Assembly: GCA_964245345.1 (NCBI GenBank)
Contig: CAXTMS010000046.1
Span: 1 to 18,949, forward strand
DNA length: 18,949 nt
Source of the DNA: Lichenicola sp964245345
Lineage (GTDB): Bacteria; Pseudomonadota; Alphaproteobacteria; Acetobacterales; Acetobacteraceae
Direction of reading: 5' to 3'
Below are positions 1 to 10,152 of this stretch, in pieces. The notes below the pieces were generated by a model. That model saw nothing but the letters and a program-made list of their open reading frames with translations, made no database searches and was not told the DNA's origin. Every line of letters starts with the position of its first letter. Within the stretch, counting starts at the first letter, position 1. A program made the position numbers and the translations under genes.

Positions 1-738
1 ATCACGCCGCAAACCGCGGGCTGGCGCCATGTCGGCTTCGAGGCGGTGGTTCTCCGGCCCGGACAGGTGCTGGCGCGGGACGGAACCGGCAACGAGCTGT
101 GCCTGGTGCTGCTGGCCGGGCGGGCGCGGGTGCGTGCCGGCGGGCAGGAGCTGGGCCTGCTCGGCGGACGCAACAGCCCGTTCGAGGACGGCCCGTGGTC
201 GGCCTACCTGCCGCCGCTGCTCGACTGGCAGGTCGAGGCCGAGGGAACGGTCGAGCTCGCGGTGTGCGCCGCCCCCGCCACCGGCCGGCTGCCGCCGCGC
301 GTGATCCCGCCGGACGCGGTCGGCACGCTCACCCGCGGCACCGGCACCAACGCCCGGCTGGTGCGCAACATCCTGCCGGACACGGCGGAGGCGGAATCCC
401 TGCTGGTGGTGGAGGTGGTCACCCCGGGCGGGCACTGGTCGAGCTACCCGCCGCACAAGCACGACACCGACGGCCCGGACGAGACGGTTCTGGAGGAAAC
501 CTACTACCACCGCCTCCGGCGCGGGGCGGGCTTCGCGGTGCAACGCGTCTACACCCCCGACCGGTCGCTGGACGAGACGATGGCGGTGGGCGACCGCGAC
601 GTGGTGCTGGTGCCGCGCGGGTATCATCCGGTGGGCGCCCCGCACGGCTTCGACCTTTACTACCTCAACGTGATGGCGGGACCGGTGCGTCGGTGGTCGT
701 TCACCATGGACCCCGACCACGCCCACCTTCCGTATTGA
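1..738 (+). CDS. iolB: 5-deoxy-glucuronate isomerase IolB (5' end outside the window)
   Basis: IolB converts 5-deoxy-D-glucuronate to 2-deoxy-5-keto-D-gluconate in cytoplasmic myo-inositol catabolism. The reading frame is open from base 1 and already reads ITPQTAGWRHVGFEAVVL, which resembles the usual IolB N-terminal region, so the true start lies upstream; the internal GTG at 46 is not a convincing start. Family marks seen are the cupin metal-binding stretch PPHKHDTD (around bases 451-474), the following EETYYHRLRR, the VPRGYHPV stretch and the C-terminal RRWSFTMDPDH. About 245 residues are present, so only a few to some tens of residues should be missing. The stop lies 28 bases before the preferred mmsA start, fitting one iol operon whose other genes would lie to the left. 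Identification is from recognised motifs; the family is distinctive. Confidence 0.93.
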   Translation: MTPQTAGWRHVGFEAVVLRPGQVLARDGTGNELCLVLLAGRARVRAGGQELGLLGGRNSPFEDGPWSAYLPPLLDWQVEAEGTVELAVCAAPATGRLPPRVIPPDAVGTLTRGTGTNARLVRNILPDTAEAESLLVVEVVTPGGHWSSYPPHKHDTDGPDETVLEETYYHRLRRGAGFAVQRVYTPDRSLDETMAVGDRDVVLVPRGYHPVGAPHGFDLYYLNVMAGPVRRWSFTMDPDHAHLPY

Positions 739-766
739 AGCAGCCACGATGGCGCAGGAGCGTTCC

Positions 767-2254
<1,488 letters not shown>

Positions 2255-2260
<6 letters not shown>

Positions 2261-2277
2261 GCGGAAACGGCTCAGCC
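2255..2277. terminator. Hairpin covering both convergent stop codons (possible bidirectional terminator)
   Basis: GGCTGAGC at 2255-2262 pairs perfectly with GCTCAGCC at 2270-2277, an 8-bp stem with a 7-base loop. The TGA of mmsA (2258-2260) and the TGA of the minus-strand isomerase gene (2272-2274) sit in opposite arms. There is no T-tract on either side, so intrinsic termination is uncertain; the hairpin may instead protect both 3' ends. Confidence 0.5.
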
Positions 2278-3102
2278 GCGGCAGGCGGCGAGCCAGCGCC
2301 GGGCGTCCGGCACCATGCGGTCCGCGCGCCCGCTGTCGGACGACAGCTCGACGCAGACCAGGCGGGAGAAGCCGACCGCTTCCAGCGCGTCGAGGCAAGC
2401 GGGGATGTCCATGTCGCCGTCGCCGAACGCGAGGTGGACGTGGTCGCCGCGCTTCATGTCCTCGATCGACACGGTGCCGAGCTGGTCCGCGAACTCCCGC
2501 ACCGCGTCCTGCGGCACGCGTTCCTGCGTCACCATGACGTGGCCCAGGTCGAGCGCCAGGCGGAGCGACGGGAACAGGTCGTGCAGCTGGCGGAAATGGT
2601 CCACGGTGCCGATCATCATCTCCGGCTCCGGCTCCATCGCCGCCGTCACCCCGACGCGGTCGGCGTGCGCCAGCACCTGCTCCACCCCGGCGCGCAGCCA
2701 GTCCCAGGCGTCCTCCGCCCGCACCTCCGGCTTGGGAGACCCGGCCCAGAACGACATCGCCTCCGCGTCCAGCATCGCGCCGATGTCCAGGGACCGCCGC
2801 AGAAAGGCGAGGCGGCGTTCCCGGCCCTCGGGGGTGGCGCTTACCAGGGTCGGCTGGTGCTTGTCGCGCGGGTCGAGCAGGAAGCGGGCCCCGGACTCGA
2901 TGACGCAGCCGAGCCCGCGCCGACCCAGCTCGCGGGCCAGCACCTCCGTGCGCCGTTCCCAGCCTTCCGCCATCGGGTCGAGAACCACGTGGTCAAGCGT
3001 CAGGGCTATCCCGTCATAGCCGCTGTCCGCCACCAGCGCGACGGCGTCCTCCATCCGGTGATGAACGGTTCCGTTGGTGTTGTAGGCAAATCGCAGGTCC
3101 AC
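2272..3102 (-). CDS. Sugar phosphate isomerase/epimerase-like TIM-barrel protein
   Basis: A 276-residue protein of the xylose isomerase-like/AP endonuclease 2 TIM-barrel superfamily, which includes the inositol enzymes IolE, IolI and IolH. The likely metal ligands sit at strand ends as expected: E157 (AAMEPEPE), D185 and H188 (LDLGHV), H221/H223 (GDHVHLAFGDGDMD) and E252 (VCVELS). There is no signal peptide, so it is cytoplasmic. It is convergent with mmsA, only 11 bases between stop codons, so it is not part of the iol operon even though an inositol or sugar-acid role is tempting. The exact substrate cannot be read from the sequence. The ATG at 3102 begins MDLRFAYNTNG, a natural first beta strand for this fold. 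Confidence 0.85.
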   Translation of the reverse strand: MDLRFAYNTNGTVHHRMEDAVALVADSGYDGIALTLDHVVLDPMAEGWERRTEVLARELGRRGLGCVIESGARFLLDPRDKHQPTLVSATPEGRERRLAFLRRSLDIGAMLDAEAMSFWAGSPKPEVRAEDAWDWLRAGVEQVLAHADRVGVTAAMEPEPEMMIGTVDHFRQLHDLFPSLRLALDLGHVMVTQERVPQDAVREFADQLGTVSIEDMKRGDHVHLAFGDGDMDIPACLDALEAVGFSRLVCVELSSDSGRADRMVPDARRWLAACRG

Positions 3103-3263
3103 GCGCGCACCCCGTTTGGTCGAACAGGAAGTCTCGGAAGCGGAAGAAGTTTCGGCCGGTCCGGACAGGCCCTGGAACCGCCCGGCCCTCCGGCAACGGC
3201 GTGCCCTCTCGTAACGAGCGGTTAACCGATCTCCCGGATCATGCCCGGGCTCGTTGCGGGAAC

Positions 3264-5276
3264 ATGCTCATGAAGCGGAACCGTTTGCGCGTGCGCACGC
3301 GCATCTGTCTGGGATTCGGATTGCTGGTCGCGCTGTCGCTCGGCGTCGCGGGCTTCGGCATCTACCAGGTGTCCGGCGTCGGGGACCAGGCGCGGCTGAT
3401 GACCGACATGTCGGTGAACATGCGTCGCGTGCTGACCATCGCCCGCCTGGTCGAGGCGGTCAGCGGCGCCGAAACGCGGTATCGCATTGACCCGAGCCCG
3501 GCCACGCTGGGCCTGCAGCAGTCCAGCAGGAACCAGGCCGAGCTGCTTTTGAAGCAGTCCGTGGCCGCGGCGGCGTCGCCTGCGGAGCGCGGGCGCTACG
3601 GGGCGATCCTGGCGCTGCTGAAAAGCCACGACGACATCTTCACCCGCTACCGCCAGTCCGCCTCGACCGCGACCGACAACCGTGCCGCGCTGCTCAGCGG
3701 CGGCGACCAGCTGACGACGGACACGGAGCAGCTGTTCACCGCGACCGGCCAGGCGAGCCAGCCGCAGCCCGTGCTGGATGCCGCCGCCGAGCTGGAGCGC
3801 ACCATGCTCCTGGTGCGCGTCGCCAGCTGGCGCTACCTCGCGACCTTCGACCCGCAGGGGCCCGCCGCCTTCGCGGCCAGCGTCAAGGCAGCGGAAGCCT
3901 CCATCCTGCGCCAGAACCACCTGGCACCGCCTGGCATCAAGGCGCTGGTCGGCCAAGTCGACGGCGACCTGTCGACCTATAGCCAGGCGTTCTCGGACTT
4001 TTCCGACGCACGGACGTCGAGCGAGGCGATCTACGCCGGCGAGCTGCTGCCGCAGATCGCCGCCATCGAGCGGCAGCTGGAGCAGGCCGAGGCGGCGCTG
4101 ACGGGCCGCTTCGACGCCGCCAGCCACAGGAGCGGTGCGATCGTCCGCCGCGCGTCCCGCCTGGGCGAGCTGATCGCCGCGATCTCGCTGGTGCTGGGCG
4201 TCCTGCTGGCGGTGGTGATCGGGCGCGGCATCGTGCGACCGCTGACCACGATGACGCGGGCGATGACCCGGCTCGCTGCCGGAGACAAGACGGTCGAGGT
4301 GCAGGGGCGTCTCGACGGCGACGAGATCGGCGACATGGCCCGGGCGGTGGAGGTGTTCCGCAGCAACGCGCTGGCGGCGGAAGAGCTGTCGGCCGAGGCG
4401 GAGGCGGGGCGTGCCACCCGGGAGCGGCGTGCGGCCCTGATCGCCGGCTTCGTCGGCAACTTCGAGGCCGAGGTGGGCGGCCTGGTGTGCCAGCTGTCCT
4501 CGTCCTCGACCGAGCTGGAAGCGACTGCCCGCTCCATGGAGGAAACCGCGGGCCACACCAACATGCGGGCGGCGGCGGTGGCGGCGGCGGCCGAGGAGGC
4601 CAGCTCGGGCGTGCAAACGGTGGCGCTGGCGGCGGACGGGCTCGCCGCCTCCATCGCCGAGATCGGCCGCCAGGTCGGGCAGGCGGCAAAGGTGACCGAG
4701 CGCGCGGTGCTGGATGCGGGCCGCACCGACAACATCGTGCACGCCCTCGCCGAGGGCGCGCAACGGATCGGCGACGTGGTCGGGCTGATCACCAGCATCG
4801 CCGGCCAGACCAACCTTTTGGCGCTGAACGCGACCATCGAGGCGGCGCGGGCGGGGGATGCCGGCAAGGGCTTCGCCGTGGTGGCGTCCGAGGTCAAGAG
4901 CCTGGCGCAGCAGACCGCGCGCGCCACCGACGAGGTGTCGAGCCAGATCGCGCAGATCCAGGCCGCCACGCAGGAGGCGGTGGGCGCGATCCAGTCCATC
5001 ACCGCCACCATCGGCGAGGTCAGCGTGATCGCCAACGCGATCGCCGCCTCGGTGGCGCAGCAGGGCGCGTCAACCGCCGAGATCGCGCGCAACGTGCAGC
5101 TGACCGCGGGAAGCACGCGCGAGGTGACGAGCAACATTTCCGGCGTGAGCCTGGCCGCCAGCGGCACCGGGGCCGCGGCCGAGCAGGTGCTGGGCGCGGC
5201 CGGGCACCTGTCGCGGCAGGCCGAGCGCCTGACCTGCCAGGTGAACAGCTTCGTGGCCGAGGTGAAGGCCGCCTGA
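3264..5276 (+). CDS. Methyl-accepting chemotaxis protein (membrane-anchored, HAMP-containing)
   Basis: A chemoreceptor of about 670 residues that would signal through CheW/CheA. Order of parts: a short basic N-terminus; TM1 at about 13-34 (ICLGFGLLVALSLGVAGFGI); a roughly 260-residue predicted helical periplasmic sensor region; TM2 at about 300-322 (AAISLVLGVLLAVVIGRGIV); a HAMP domain (RPLTTMTRAM through DGDEIGDMARAVEVF); and a long coiled-coil signalling domain. The hairpin tip shows the hallmark ITSIAGQTNLLALNATIEAA and GKGFAVVASEVKSLAQQTA (about 507-545). The ligand is unknown; the sensor region has no recognisable small-molecule motif. There is no C-terminal CheR-tether pentapeptide; the protein ends VNSFVAEVKAA. 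ATG 3264 and ATG 3270 are both plausible with a weak GGGA upstream; an upstream GTG at 3201 is less convincing. No other che genes are in the window, so it is an orphan receptor here. Confidence 0.92.
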   Translation: MLMKRNRLRVRTRICLGFGLLVALSLGVAGFGIYQVSGVGDQARLMTDMSVNMRRVLTIARLVEAVSGAETRYRIDPSPATLGLQQSSRNQAELLLKQSVAAAASPAERGRYGAILALLKSHDDIFTRYRQSASTATDNRAALLSGGDQLTTDTEQLFTATGQASQPQPVLDAAAELERTMLLVRVASWRYLATFDPQGPAAFAASVKAAEASILRQNHLAPPGIKALVGQVDGDLSTYSQAFSDFSDARTSSEAIYAGELLPQIAAIERQLEQAEAALTGRFDAASHRSGAIVRRASRLGELIAAISLVLGVLLAVVIGRGIVRPLTTMTRAMTRLAAGDKTVEVQGRLDGDEIGDMARAVEVFRSNALAAEELSAEAEAGRATRERRAALIAGFVGNFEAEVGGLVCQLSSSSTELEATARSMEETAGHTNMRAAAVAAAAEEASSGVQTVALAADGLAASIAEIGRQVGQAAKVTERAVLDAGRTDNIVHALAEGAQRIGDVVGLITSIAGQTNLLALNATIEAARAGDAGKGFAVVASEVKSLAQQTARATDEVSSQIAQIQAATQEAVGAIQSITATIGEVSVIANAIAASVAQQGASTAEIARNVQLTAGSTREVTSNISGVSLAASGTGAAAEQVLGAAGHLSRQAERLTCQVNSFVAEVKAA

Positions 5277-5282
5277 GCGGGT

Positions 5283-5312
5283 GGCCGATCCGGCCGCGAG
5301 AACGGATCAGCC
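5283..5312. terminator. Inverted repeat between convergent genes (possible bidirectional terminator)
   Basis: GGC-C-GATCCG at 5283-5292 pairs with CGGATC-A-GCC at 5303-5312, giving nine pairs with one mismatch around a 10-base loop. It starts six bases after the chemoreceptor stop and overlaps the stop of the minus-strand esterase gene (5307-5309). No T-tract is present, so the terminator call is tentative. Confidence 0.4.
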
Positions 5313-6893
5313 GCCGGCGCGGGCGCGCCGCATGAAGTCGAGCGCCTCGGTGCGGAAGCCGTGGGCGGCGGCGATGCTGGTGCCGAAGGCGAGAAAGGGA
5401 TCGTCCGGGCCGTTGGCACGCGGCCAGGCCGGCAGGCCCGGGCCGTTCGGGTCGCCGGTCGCGGCGAACCGGGTCCAGGCGGTCATCATCGCCTCCGACA
5501 GCGCGCGCTGCTGCAACGTGGCACCGGGCCCGATCGTGCCGAACACCGGGCGGATCTCGTCGGCGTGGCGCGGCGCATGGCCGTCCACCGGCTCGGTGAA
5601 CAGGTAGCGGAACACGTGCGGATCGCGTGCCGACGCCGCGCGGGCCAGGGCGCGGGCGCCCTCGTAGAACAACCCGTCGCCGATGATGTCGGCGCCGTCG
5701 CGCAGCACCGTGGTGCCGTCCCGCAGCGGGTAGATCGAGGATGCCTGCTTGGCCAGCGGTCCGAACAGCGTCGACAGGGCGTGGTCGTACTGGTCCGGAC
5801 GGATCCTGGTCCAGGCGCGCGCGAAGTCGGTGCCCTCGTCGGCGTTGTCGCCGACGATCAGCCGCATCGACCACATCCGCCGCTGCGACAGCGCCTGCTC
5901 GGGCTGTTGCGGCAGCACCACGCCGTCGACGATCGGGAACGGCAGCGCCACCGGCGCCATCGCCGGGGCCAGCGCCTGGATCCGGGTGTTCCAGGCCAGC
6001 AAGGAGGCGGCGGGCGCTGCGCGCAGCGCCTGGAGGTCGGTGCCGGCGGCGAGGCCGGTGCGCTCGGCGGCGGCCAGCGTCGCCAGGTGCCAGCCGATCG
6101 CCGGGCTTTGGAGGATCGCCTGCCCGAACAGGCCGGCGGCACGGGGCGAGGTGAGCAGCATCGCCACCGCGGTGCCGCCCGCCGACTCGCCGAACAGGGT
6201 GACGCGCCCCGGGTCGCCGCCGAACGCCCTGATGTTGGCCTGCACCCAGCGCAGCGCCGCCATCTGGTCGAGCAGGCCGTAATTGCCGGACGTGCCTGCT
6301 TCGCGCGTCAAACCCGGATGGGCCAGGAAGCCGAACACGCCGAGCCGGTAGTTCAGCGTCACCAGCACCACCTCGTGCCGCGCCAAGGCGGTGCCGTCAT
6401 AGGCGGGCTCGGCGCCGGAGCCGAACACGAAGCCGCCGCCATGGATGAACACCATGACCGGGAGCGGCGGCTGGGTCCGGCCGGCAGGGCGGGGAGCCCA
6501 CACGTTCAGGAACAGGCAGTCCTCCGACGGCGGGATGCCCGGCACCGGCATGGCGCGCTGCATGCAGGGCGCTCCCGCCCTGCCGGCGTCGCGCACGCCG
6601 GGCCAGGCGGCGGCGGGCTGCGGCGGCCGCCAGCGCAGCGCCCCGGTCGGAGCGGCCGCGTAGGGAACGCCCAGGAACGCCCTCACCGCGCCGCCAGCGA
6701 CCAGCCGTCCTGCGAGGAGGCCATCCTGCGTCCGCACCAGAACCGTCGCGTCGACCGGCCTGGCTTCCGCCTGCGTCGGCAGCGGGACCGGACGCGCCGG
6801 ACCGGACAGCACCGCGCACAGCAGCGGAACCAGCACCAGGCCCGGCGGGGGTCGGAACCGGGACAAGCGGGACAGGAAGCCGAAGCGGAGCAT
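5307..6893 (-). CDS. Secreted type-B carboxylesterase/lipase family protein
   Basis: An alpha/beta-hydrolase of 528 residues in the carboxylesterase type-B family, which hydrolyses carboxylic esters. An N-terminal basic stretch followed by GLVLVPLLCAVLS looks like a signal peptide, so a periplasmic or outer location is inferred. Family marks: the oxyanion-hole HGGG at 151-154; EDCLFLNVWAP at 124-134 with C126, which would form the usual disulfide with C110; the nucleophile elbow GESAGG with S237; the acid E353 in DEGTDF; and the base H443 in HADEIRPVFG. The triad is complete and the length is normal, so it should be active. ATG at 6893 is preferred because it starts the signal peptide and has AGGG about ten bases upstream; the frame stays open far upstream only because of GC bias. 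It is divergent from the antiporter gene. The substrate is unknown. Confidence 0.93.
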   Translation of the reverse strand: MLRFGFLSRLSRFRPPPGLVLVPLLCAVLSGPARPVPLPTQAEARPVDATVLVRTQDGLLAGRLVAGGAVRAFLGVPYAAAPTGALRWRPPQPAAAWPGVRDAGRAGAPCMQRAMPVPGIPPSEDCLFLNVWAPRPAGRTQPPLPVMVFIHGGGFVFGSGAEPAYDGTALARHEVVLVTLNYRLGVFGFLAHPGLTREAGTSGNYGLLDQMAALRWVQANIRAFGGDPGRVTLFGESAGGTAVAMLLTSPRAAGLFGQAILQSPAIGWHLATLAAAERTGLAAGTDLQALRAAPAASLLAWNTRIQALAPAMAPVALPFPIVDGVVLPQQPEQALSQRRMWSMRLIVGDNADEGTDFARAWTRIRPDQYDHALSTLFGPLAKQASSIYPLRDGTTVLRDGADIIGDGLFYEGARALARAASARDPHVFRYLFTEPVDGHAPRHADEIRPVFGTIGPGATLQQRALSEAMMTAWTRFAATGDPNGPGLPAWPRANGPDDPFLAFGTSIAAAHGFRTEALDFMRRARAGG

Positions 6894-7106
6894 GCGCGAA
6901 ACCCTGGGCGCTGATAATGCCGGATGGGCGGGATAGGTAACGGAATCGACGGCGTCGGTCCCGCCCGACGATGCAGACATGACAGCCGGTTGGGAACGGG
7001 TTGCAAGGCCCGGGCCACTGCCGACCGGTCGCCGCAACGTGCCGATGGGGGCTGGGCGCCGCATCCCGTCGCTTTTGCCGCTGTCCGCCCCGCGCCGCCT
7101 GCGGGC
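6894..7106. other. Divergent intergenic region between esterase and antiporter genes
   Basis: About 213 bases separate the two divergent starts and must hold both promoters. I see no convincing sigma-70 -35/-10 pair, no operator-like repeat and no small RNA structure. The antiporter frame is open back to 6924, but that segment is Arg/Pro/Ala-rich and lacks membrane character, so I treat it as non-coding. Confidence 0.45.
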
Positions 7107-8942
7107 ATGATGCGACACCTTGTTCGGCCGATCCTCCCGATGCTGACCACGCTTGTTGTCCTGTTGCTGGCCACCGTGCTGGCGGTGCCGTTGTCGCGAC
7201 GGGCCGGGTTCGGCAGCGTGCTCGGCTATCTTGCCGGGGGTGTGGCGATCGGGCCCTCCGCGCTGGGCCTGGTGTCGAACATCGCGCAGGTCGAGTCGGT
7301 GTCGGAGCTCGGCGTGGTGATGCTGCTGTTCCTGATCGGGCTCGAGCTGCGTCCGGCGCGGCTGTGGACCATGCGCCGCGCGGTGTTCGGGCTGGGCACC
7401 GCGCATCTGGGGACAAGCGCTGCGGCGCTGGCGCTTCTGATCCACGGCGTCGTCGGCCTCGGCTGGAACGCCTGCACAGCACTCGGGCTCGGCCTGGCCT
7501 TGTCCTCGACCGCGATCGTGGTGCCGATGCTGGCGGAGCGGCAGCTGCTGGACACCGGAGCCGGGCGCGACGGCTTCGCGGTGCTGCTGTTCCAGGACCT
7601 GTCCTTTATTCCGCTGGTGGCGCTGGTGCCGTTGCTGGCGGGGCACGCGCACCACCTGCCCGGCCACCTGCCGTGGCGCAGCGTCGGGCTGGCGCTTCTG
7701 GCGATCGGGGCGATCCTCGTCGGCGGGCTGGTGCTGCTGCCGCGGCTGTTCCGCCTGCTCGGCGGCGCCCGCACGCCGGACGTGTTCACGGCCACGGCGC
7801 TGCTGATCGTGGTCGGCACCGCGTGGCTCGCCCAGGCGGTCGGGCTGTCGATGTCGCTGGGCGCGTTTCTGGCCGGGGTGCTGTTGTCCAGCTCGGAATA
7901 CCGGCACGAGCTGCAGGCCGACATACAGCCGTTCGAGGGGCTGCTGCTGGGGTTCTTCTTCCTGTCGGTGGGCGTCGGCGCCCGGCTCGACCTGCTGGCG
8001 GCCGATCCCGGCACGATCGCCGTGGCGGTGGCGGCCCTGCTCGGGGTCAAGGGGGCGATCGGCTACGGGCTGGGGCGTATCCGCGGCCAGGCCCACGTGT
8101 CGGCGCTCCGGTTCGGGCTGGCCCTGCCGCAGGGCAGCGAGTTCAGCTTCGTGCTGTTCGCGGCCGCGACCGCAGCCGGCGCCCTGTCCGGCAGCGTGGC
8201 CGGCGAGGCGACGCTGGTGATCGCGCTGTCGATGGCCGCGACCCCGATCGTGTTCGCGCTGTCCGAGTGGCTGCTTGCCAGGCAGGCGGTCCCGGAGCGG
8301 GCGCCAGTCTACGACGCCGTCGAGGCGCAGGACGCGCCGGTGATCATCTGCGGCTTCGGCCGCATGGGGCAGATCGTCGGGCGCGTGCTGCGCATGCAGG
8401 ACATCCGCTACACCGCGCTGGAACAGGATCCGACCCAGGTCGACGTGATCCGACGGTTCGGCACGGCCGTGTACTACGGCGACCCGGGCCGGGCGGAGCT
8501 GCTGCGGGCGGCGGGCGCGGACACCGCACGGCTTCTGGTGGTGGCGCTGTCGGATCCGGAGGACGTGCTTCGGGTGGTCGACGTCGCCCGGCGCAACTTT
8601 CCCAGGCTGCGCATCGTGGCGCGCGCCCGCAACCGCCGCCACGCCCACCTGCTGATGGAGCGCGACGTCGGGCTGATCGTGCGCGAAACCTTTCATTCCG
8701 CGCTTCGGATGACCGAGATGGCGCTGCGCGAGCTGGGGCAGGACGAGGACCGGATCAGGCGCACGGTGGACACCTTCACCCGCACCGACGAGCAGGCGCT
8801 GCTGGAAACCATGGCGATCCGCGACGACGAGACCGCGCTGATCCAGAGCACGCGCCAGCTCAACGAGGAGCTGGCGACGCTGTTCAGCCGCGACCGTCCG
8901 GCGGGTCCGAAGCAGGGCCGGCGGTCTGCCGGGCGATCATGA
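7107..8942 (+). CDS. CPA2-family monovalent cation:proton antiporter (KefB/KefC-like)
   Basis: An inner-membrane protein of about 611 residues that would exchange K+ or Na+ for H+. The first ~400 residues are a run of hydrophobic helices with CPA2 signatures: VLGYLAGGVAIGPSALGL, LGVVMLLFLIGLEL, LALSSTAIVVPML, LFQDLSFIPLVAL and LGFFFLSVGVGARLDL. From about residue 409 comes a cytoplasmic RCK_N (TrkA-N) Rossmann domain with the glycine-rich motif VIICGFGRMGQIVGRVL, expected to bind NAD(H) and gate transport. A short charged tail follows; I do not see a full RCK_C domain. ATG 7107 and ATG 7110 are adjacent and ATG 7140 is also possible; 7107 is chosen without a strong ribosome binding site. The known E. 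coli Kef proteins are glutathione-gated, but no KefF/KefG ancillary gene lies nearby, so glutathione gating is not claimed. The 3' end overlaps the next, convergent gene. Confidence 0.92.
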   Translation: MMRHLVRPILPMLTTLVVLLLATVLAVPLSRRAGFGSVLGYLAGGVAIGPSALGLVSNIAQVESVSELGVVMLLFLIGLELRPARLWTMRRAVFGLGTAHLGTSAAALALLIHGVVGLGWNACTALGLGLALSSTAIVVPMLAERQLLDTGAGRDGFAVLLFQDLSFIPLVALVPLLAGHAHHLPGHLPWRSVGLALLAIGAILVGGLVLLPRLFRLLGGARTPDVFTATALLIVVGTAWLAQAVGLSMSLGAFLAGVLLSSSEYRHELQADIQPFEGLLLGFFFLSVGVGARLDLLAADPGTIAVAVAALLGVKGAIGYGLGRIRGQAHVSALRFGLALPQGSEFSFVLFAAATAAGALSGSVAGEATLVIALSMAATPIVFALSEWLLARQAVPERAPVYDAVEAQDAPVIICGFGRMGQIVGRVLRMQDIRYTALEQDPTQVDVIRRFGTAVYYGDPGRAELLRAAGADTARLLVVALSDPEDVLRVVDVARRNFPRLRIVARARNRRHAHLLMERDVGLIVRETFHSALRMTEMALRELGQDEDRIRRTVDTFTRTDEQALLETMAIRDDETALIQSTRQLNEELATLFSRDRPAGPKQGRRSAGRS

Positions 8943-10152
8943 TGTCCGGCGACACCTCGTCGATGCCGGTCAGCCCCAGCAGGGCGAGGTCGACGTCGAT
9001 CTCCTTGGACAGCAGCCGGATCGCGTGCGCCACCCCGTCGGCGCCGGCCAGGGCGGCGGCGAACAGGAACGGCCGGCCGACCAGCACCGCGTCGGCGCCG
9101 AGGGCGAGGCCCTTCAGCACGTCGGTGCCGCGCCGGAACCCGCTATCGGCCAGCACGGTCATGCCGCCGCTCTCCGCCTTGATCCCGGCCAGCACCTCCA
9201 TCGGCGAGGCCGCGGTGTCGAGCTGTCGGCCGCCGTGGTTGGACACCACGATGCCGTCGGCGCCGCTGTCCCGGGCGATGCGCGCGTCGGCAGACGACAG
9301 GATGCCCTTGAGCACGAACGGCCCCTGCCAGTGGCGCCGGATCAGCTCGGCCTGCTGCCAGGAAAAGGCGGCGTGCCCGGTGACGGCGCCGAGCTTCCTG
9401 GAGAAGATGGTCGGGTGGTCGTGCGGCTCGATGTTGCTGATCGACGGGATGCCGCGCCGGAGCAGGGTGCGCGCGGCGGTGGACACGCTCCAGCGCGGGT
9501 GCAGGGCGCCGTCCAGGGCGAGCCGGGGGCTCAGGCGCAGCGGCATGGTGTAGCCGCTGCGTATGTTGTTCTCGCGGTTGGAGCCGACCGGCACGTCGAC
9601 GGTGAGCACGAACACCCGCAAGCCCGCCGCGGCCACCCGCTCGCACATCTCGCGGATGTTGCGCGCGTCCGGCTGCTGGTAGGCGGCGAACCAGCTCTGC
9701 GGGTTGGTGCGGCCGATCTCCTCCATCGGCGTGATGGAGTTGGCGCTCAGGATGAACGGGACGTTGGCGTCCCGCGCGGCCTCCGCCATGCGGTTGTCGG
9801 CGTCGTATCCGACCACGGCGGAGGCGCCCATGGGGGCCACCGCGAACGGGCTGGCGTAGCGGTGGCCGAACAGCGTCACCCCCTGGTCGCGCCGGGACAC
9901 GTCGCGCAGGATGCGTGTGACCAGGTGCCAGTTGGCGAACACGTCGCGGTTGTTGCGGTAGGCGGCGCCGGATTCAGCACCCCCCGACACGTAGCCGTAC
10001 ACCGCGCGCGGCAGGCGTGGCCGGACCAGGCGCTCGAAGTCGTCGAGGTTCAGGACCTGCCGCAACAGCCGCCGGTGGCGCTGCGGCCGGGAACGGGATG
10101 CGGCGTCCGACGGACGCAAGGCCGCATCGGCTGCGGCGGCGTGTGACGACAT
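8884..10152 (-). CDS. FMN-dependent alpha-hydroxy-acid dehydrogenase/oxidase (LldD-like)
   Basis: A 422-residue member of the FMN alpha-hydroxy-acid dehydrogenase family (L-lactate dehydrogenase, glycolate oxidase, mandelate dehydrogenase), which oxidises L-2-hydroxy acids to 2-keto acids. Seen: VYGYVSGGAE at 51-60; FAVAPMGAS; LTVDVPVGSNRENNIRSG; K282 in FVLKGI contacting flavin; the active-site signature SNHGGRQLD with H306 and R309; ADSGFRRGTDVLKGLALGAD and VGRPFLF binding the FMN phosphate. About 35 N-terminal residues before LNLDDFERL are a low-complexity extension. The ATG at 10152 has GGAG about nine to ten bases upstream. The substrate cannot be fixed; the NRENN...HPRW region suggests the lactate/mandelate-type branch. 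It shares 59 bases at its 3' end with the antiporter gene on the other strand. Confidence 0.93.
   Translation of the reverse strand: MSSHAAAADAALRPSDAASRSRPQRHRRLLRQVLNLDDFERLVRPRLPRAVYGYVSGGAESGAAYRNNRDVFANWHLVTRILRDVSRRDQGVTLFGHRYASPFAVAPMGASAVVGYDADNRMAEAARDANVPFILSANSITPMEEIGRTNPQSWFAAYQQPDARNIREMCERVAAAGLRVFVLTVDVPVGSNRENNIRSGYTMPLRLSPRLALDGALHPRWSVSTAARTLLRRGIPSISNIEPHDHPTIFSRKLGAVTGHAAFSWQQAELIRRHWQGPFVLKGILSSADARIARDSGADGIVVSNHGGRQLDTAASPMEVLAGIKAESGGMTVLADSGFRRGTDVLKGLALGADAVLVGRPFLFAAALAGADGVAHAIRLLSKEIDVDLALLGLTGIDEVSPDIMIARQTAGPASDPPDGRG

Noticed and set aside
3222..4763. 513-codon minus-strand open frame opposite the chemoreceptor
   Set aside because: Antisense shadow without domain features.
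6924..7106. 61-codon N-terminal extension of the antiporter
   Set aside because: Arg/Ala/Pro-rich with no membrane character; members of this family start close to the first helix.
6894..8696. Open minus-strand frame continuing from the esterase for about 600 more codons, giving an apparent 1129-residue protein
   Set aside because: The upstream part is His/Arg/Gln-rich, low-complexity translation antisense to the antiporter. It reflects the high GC content; the esterase signal peptide starts at 6893.
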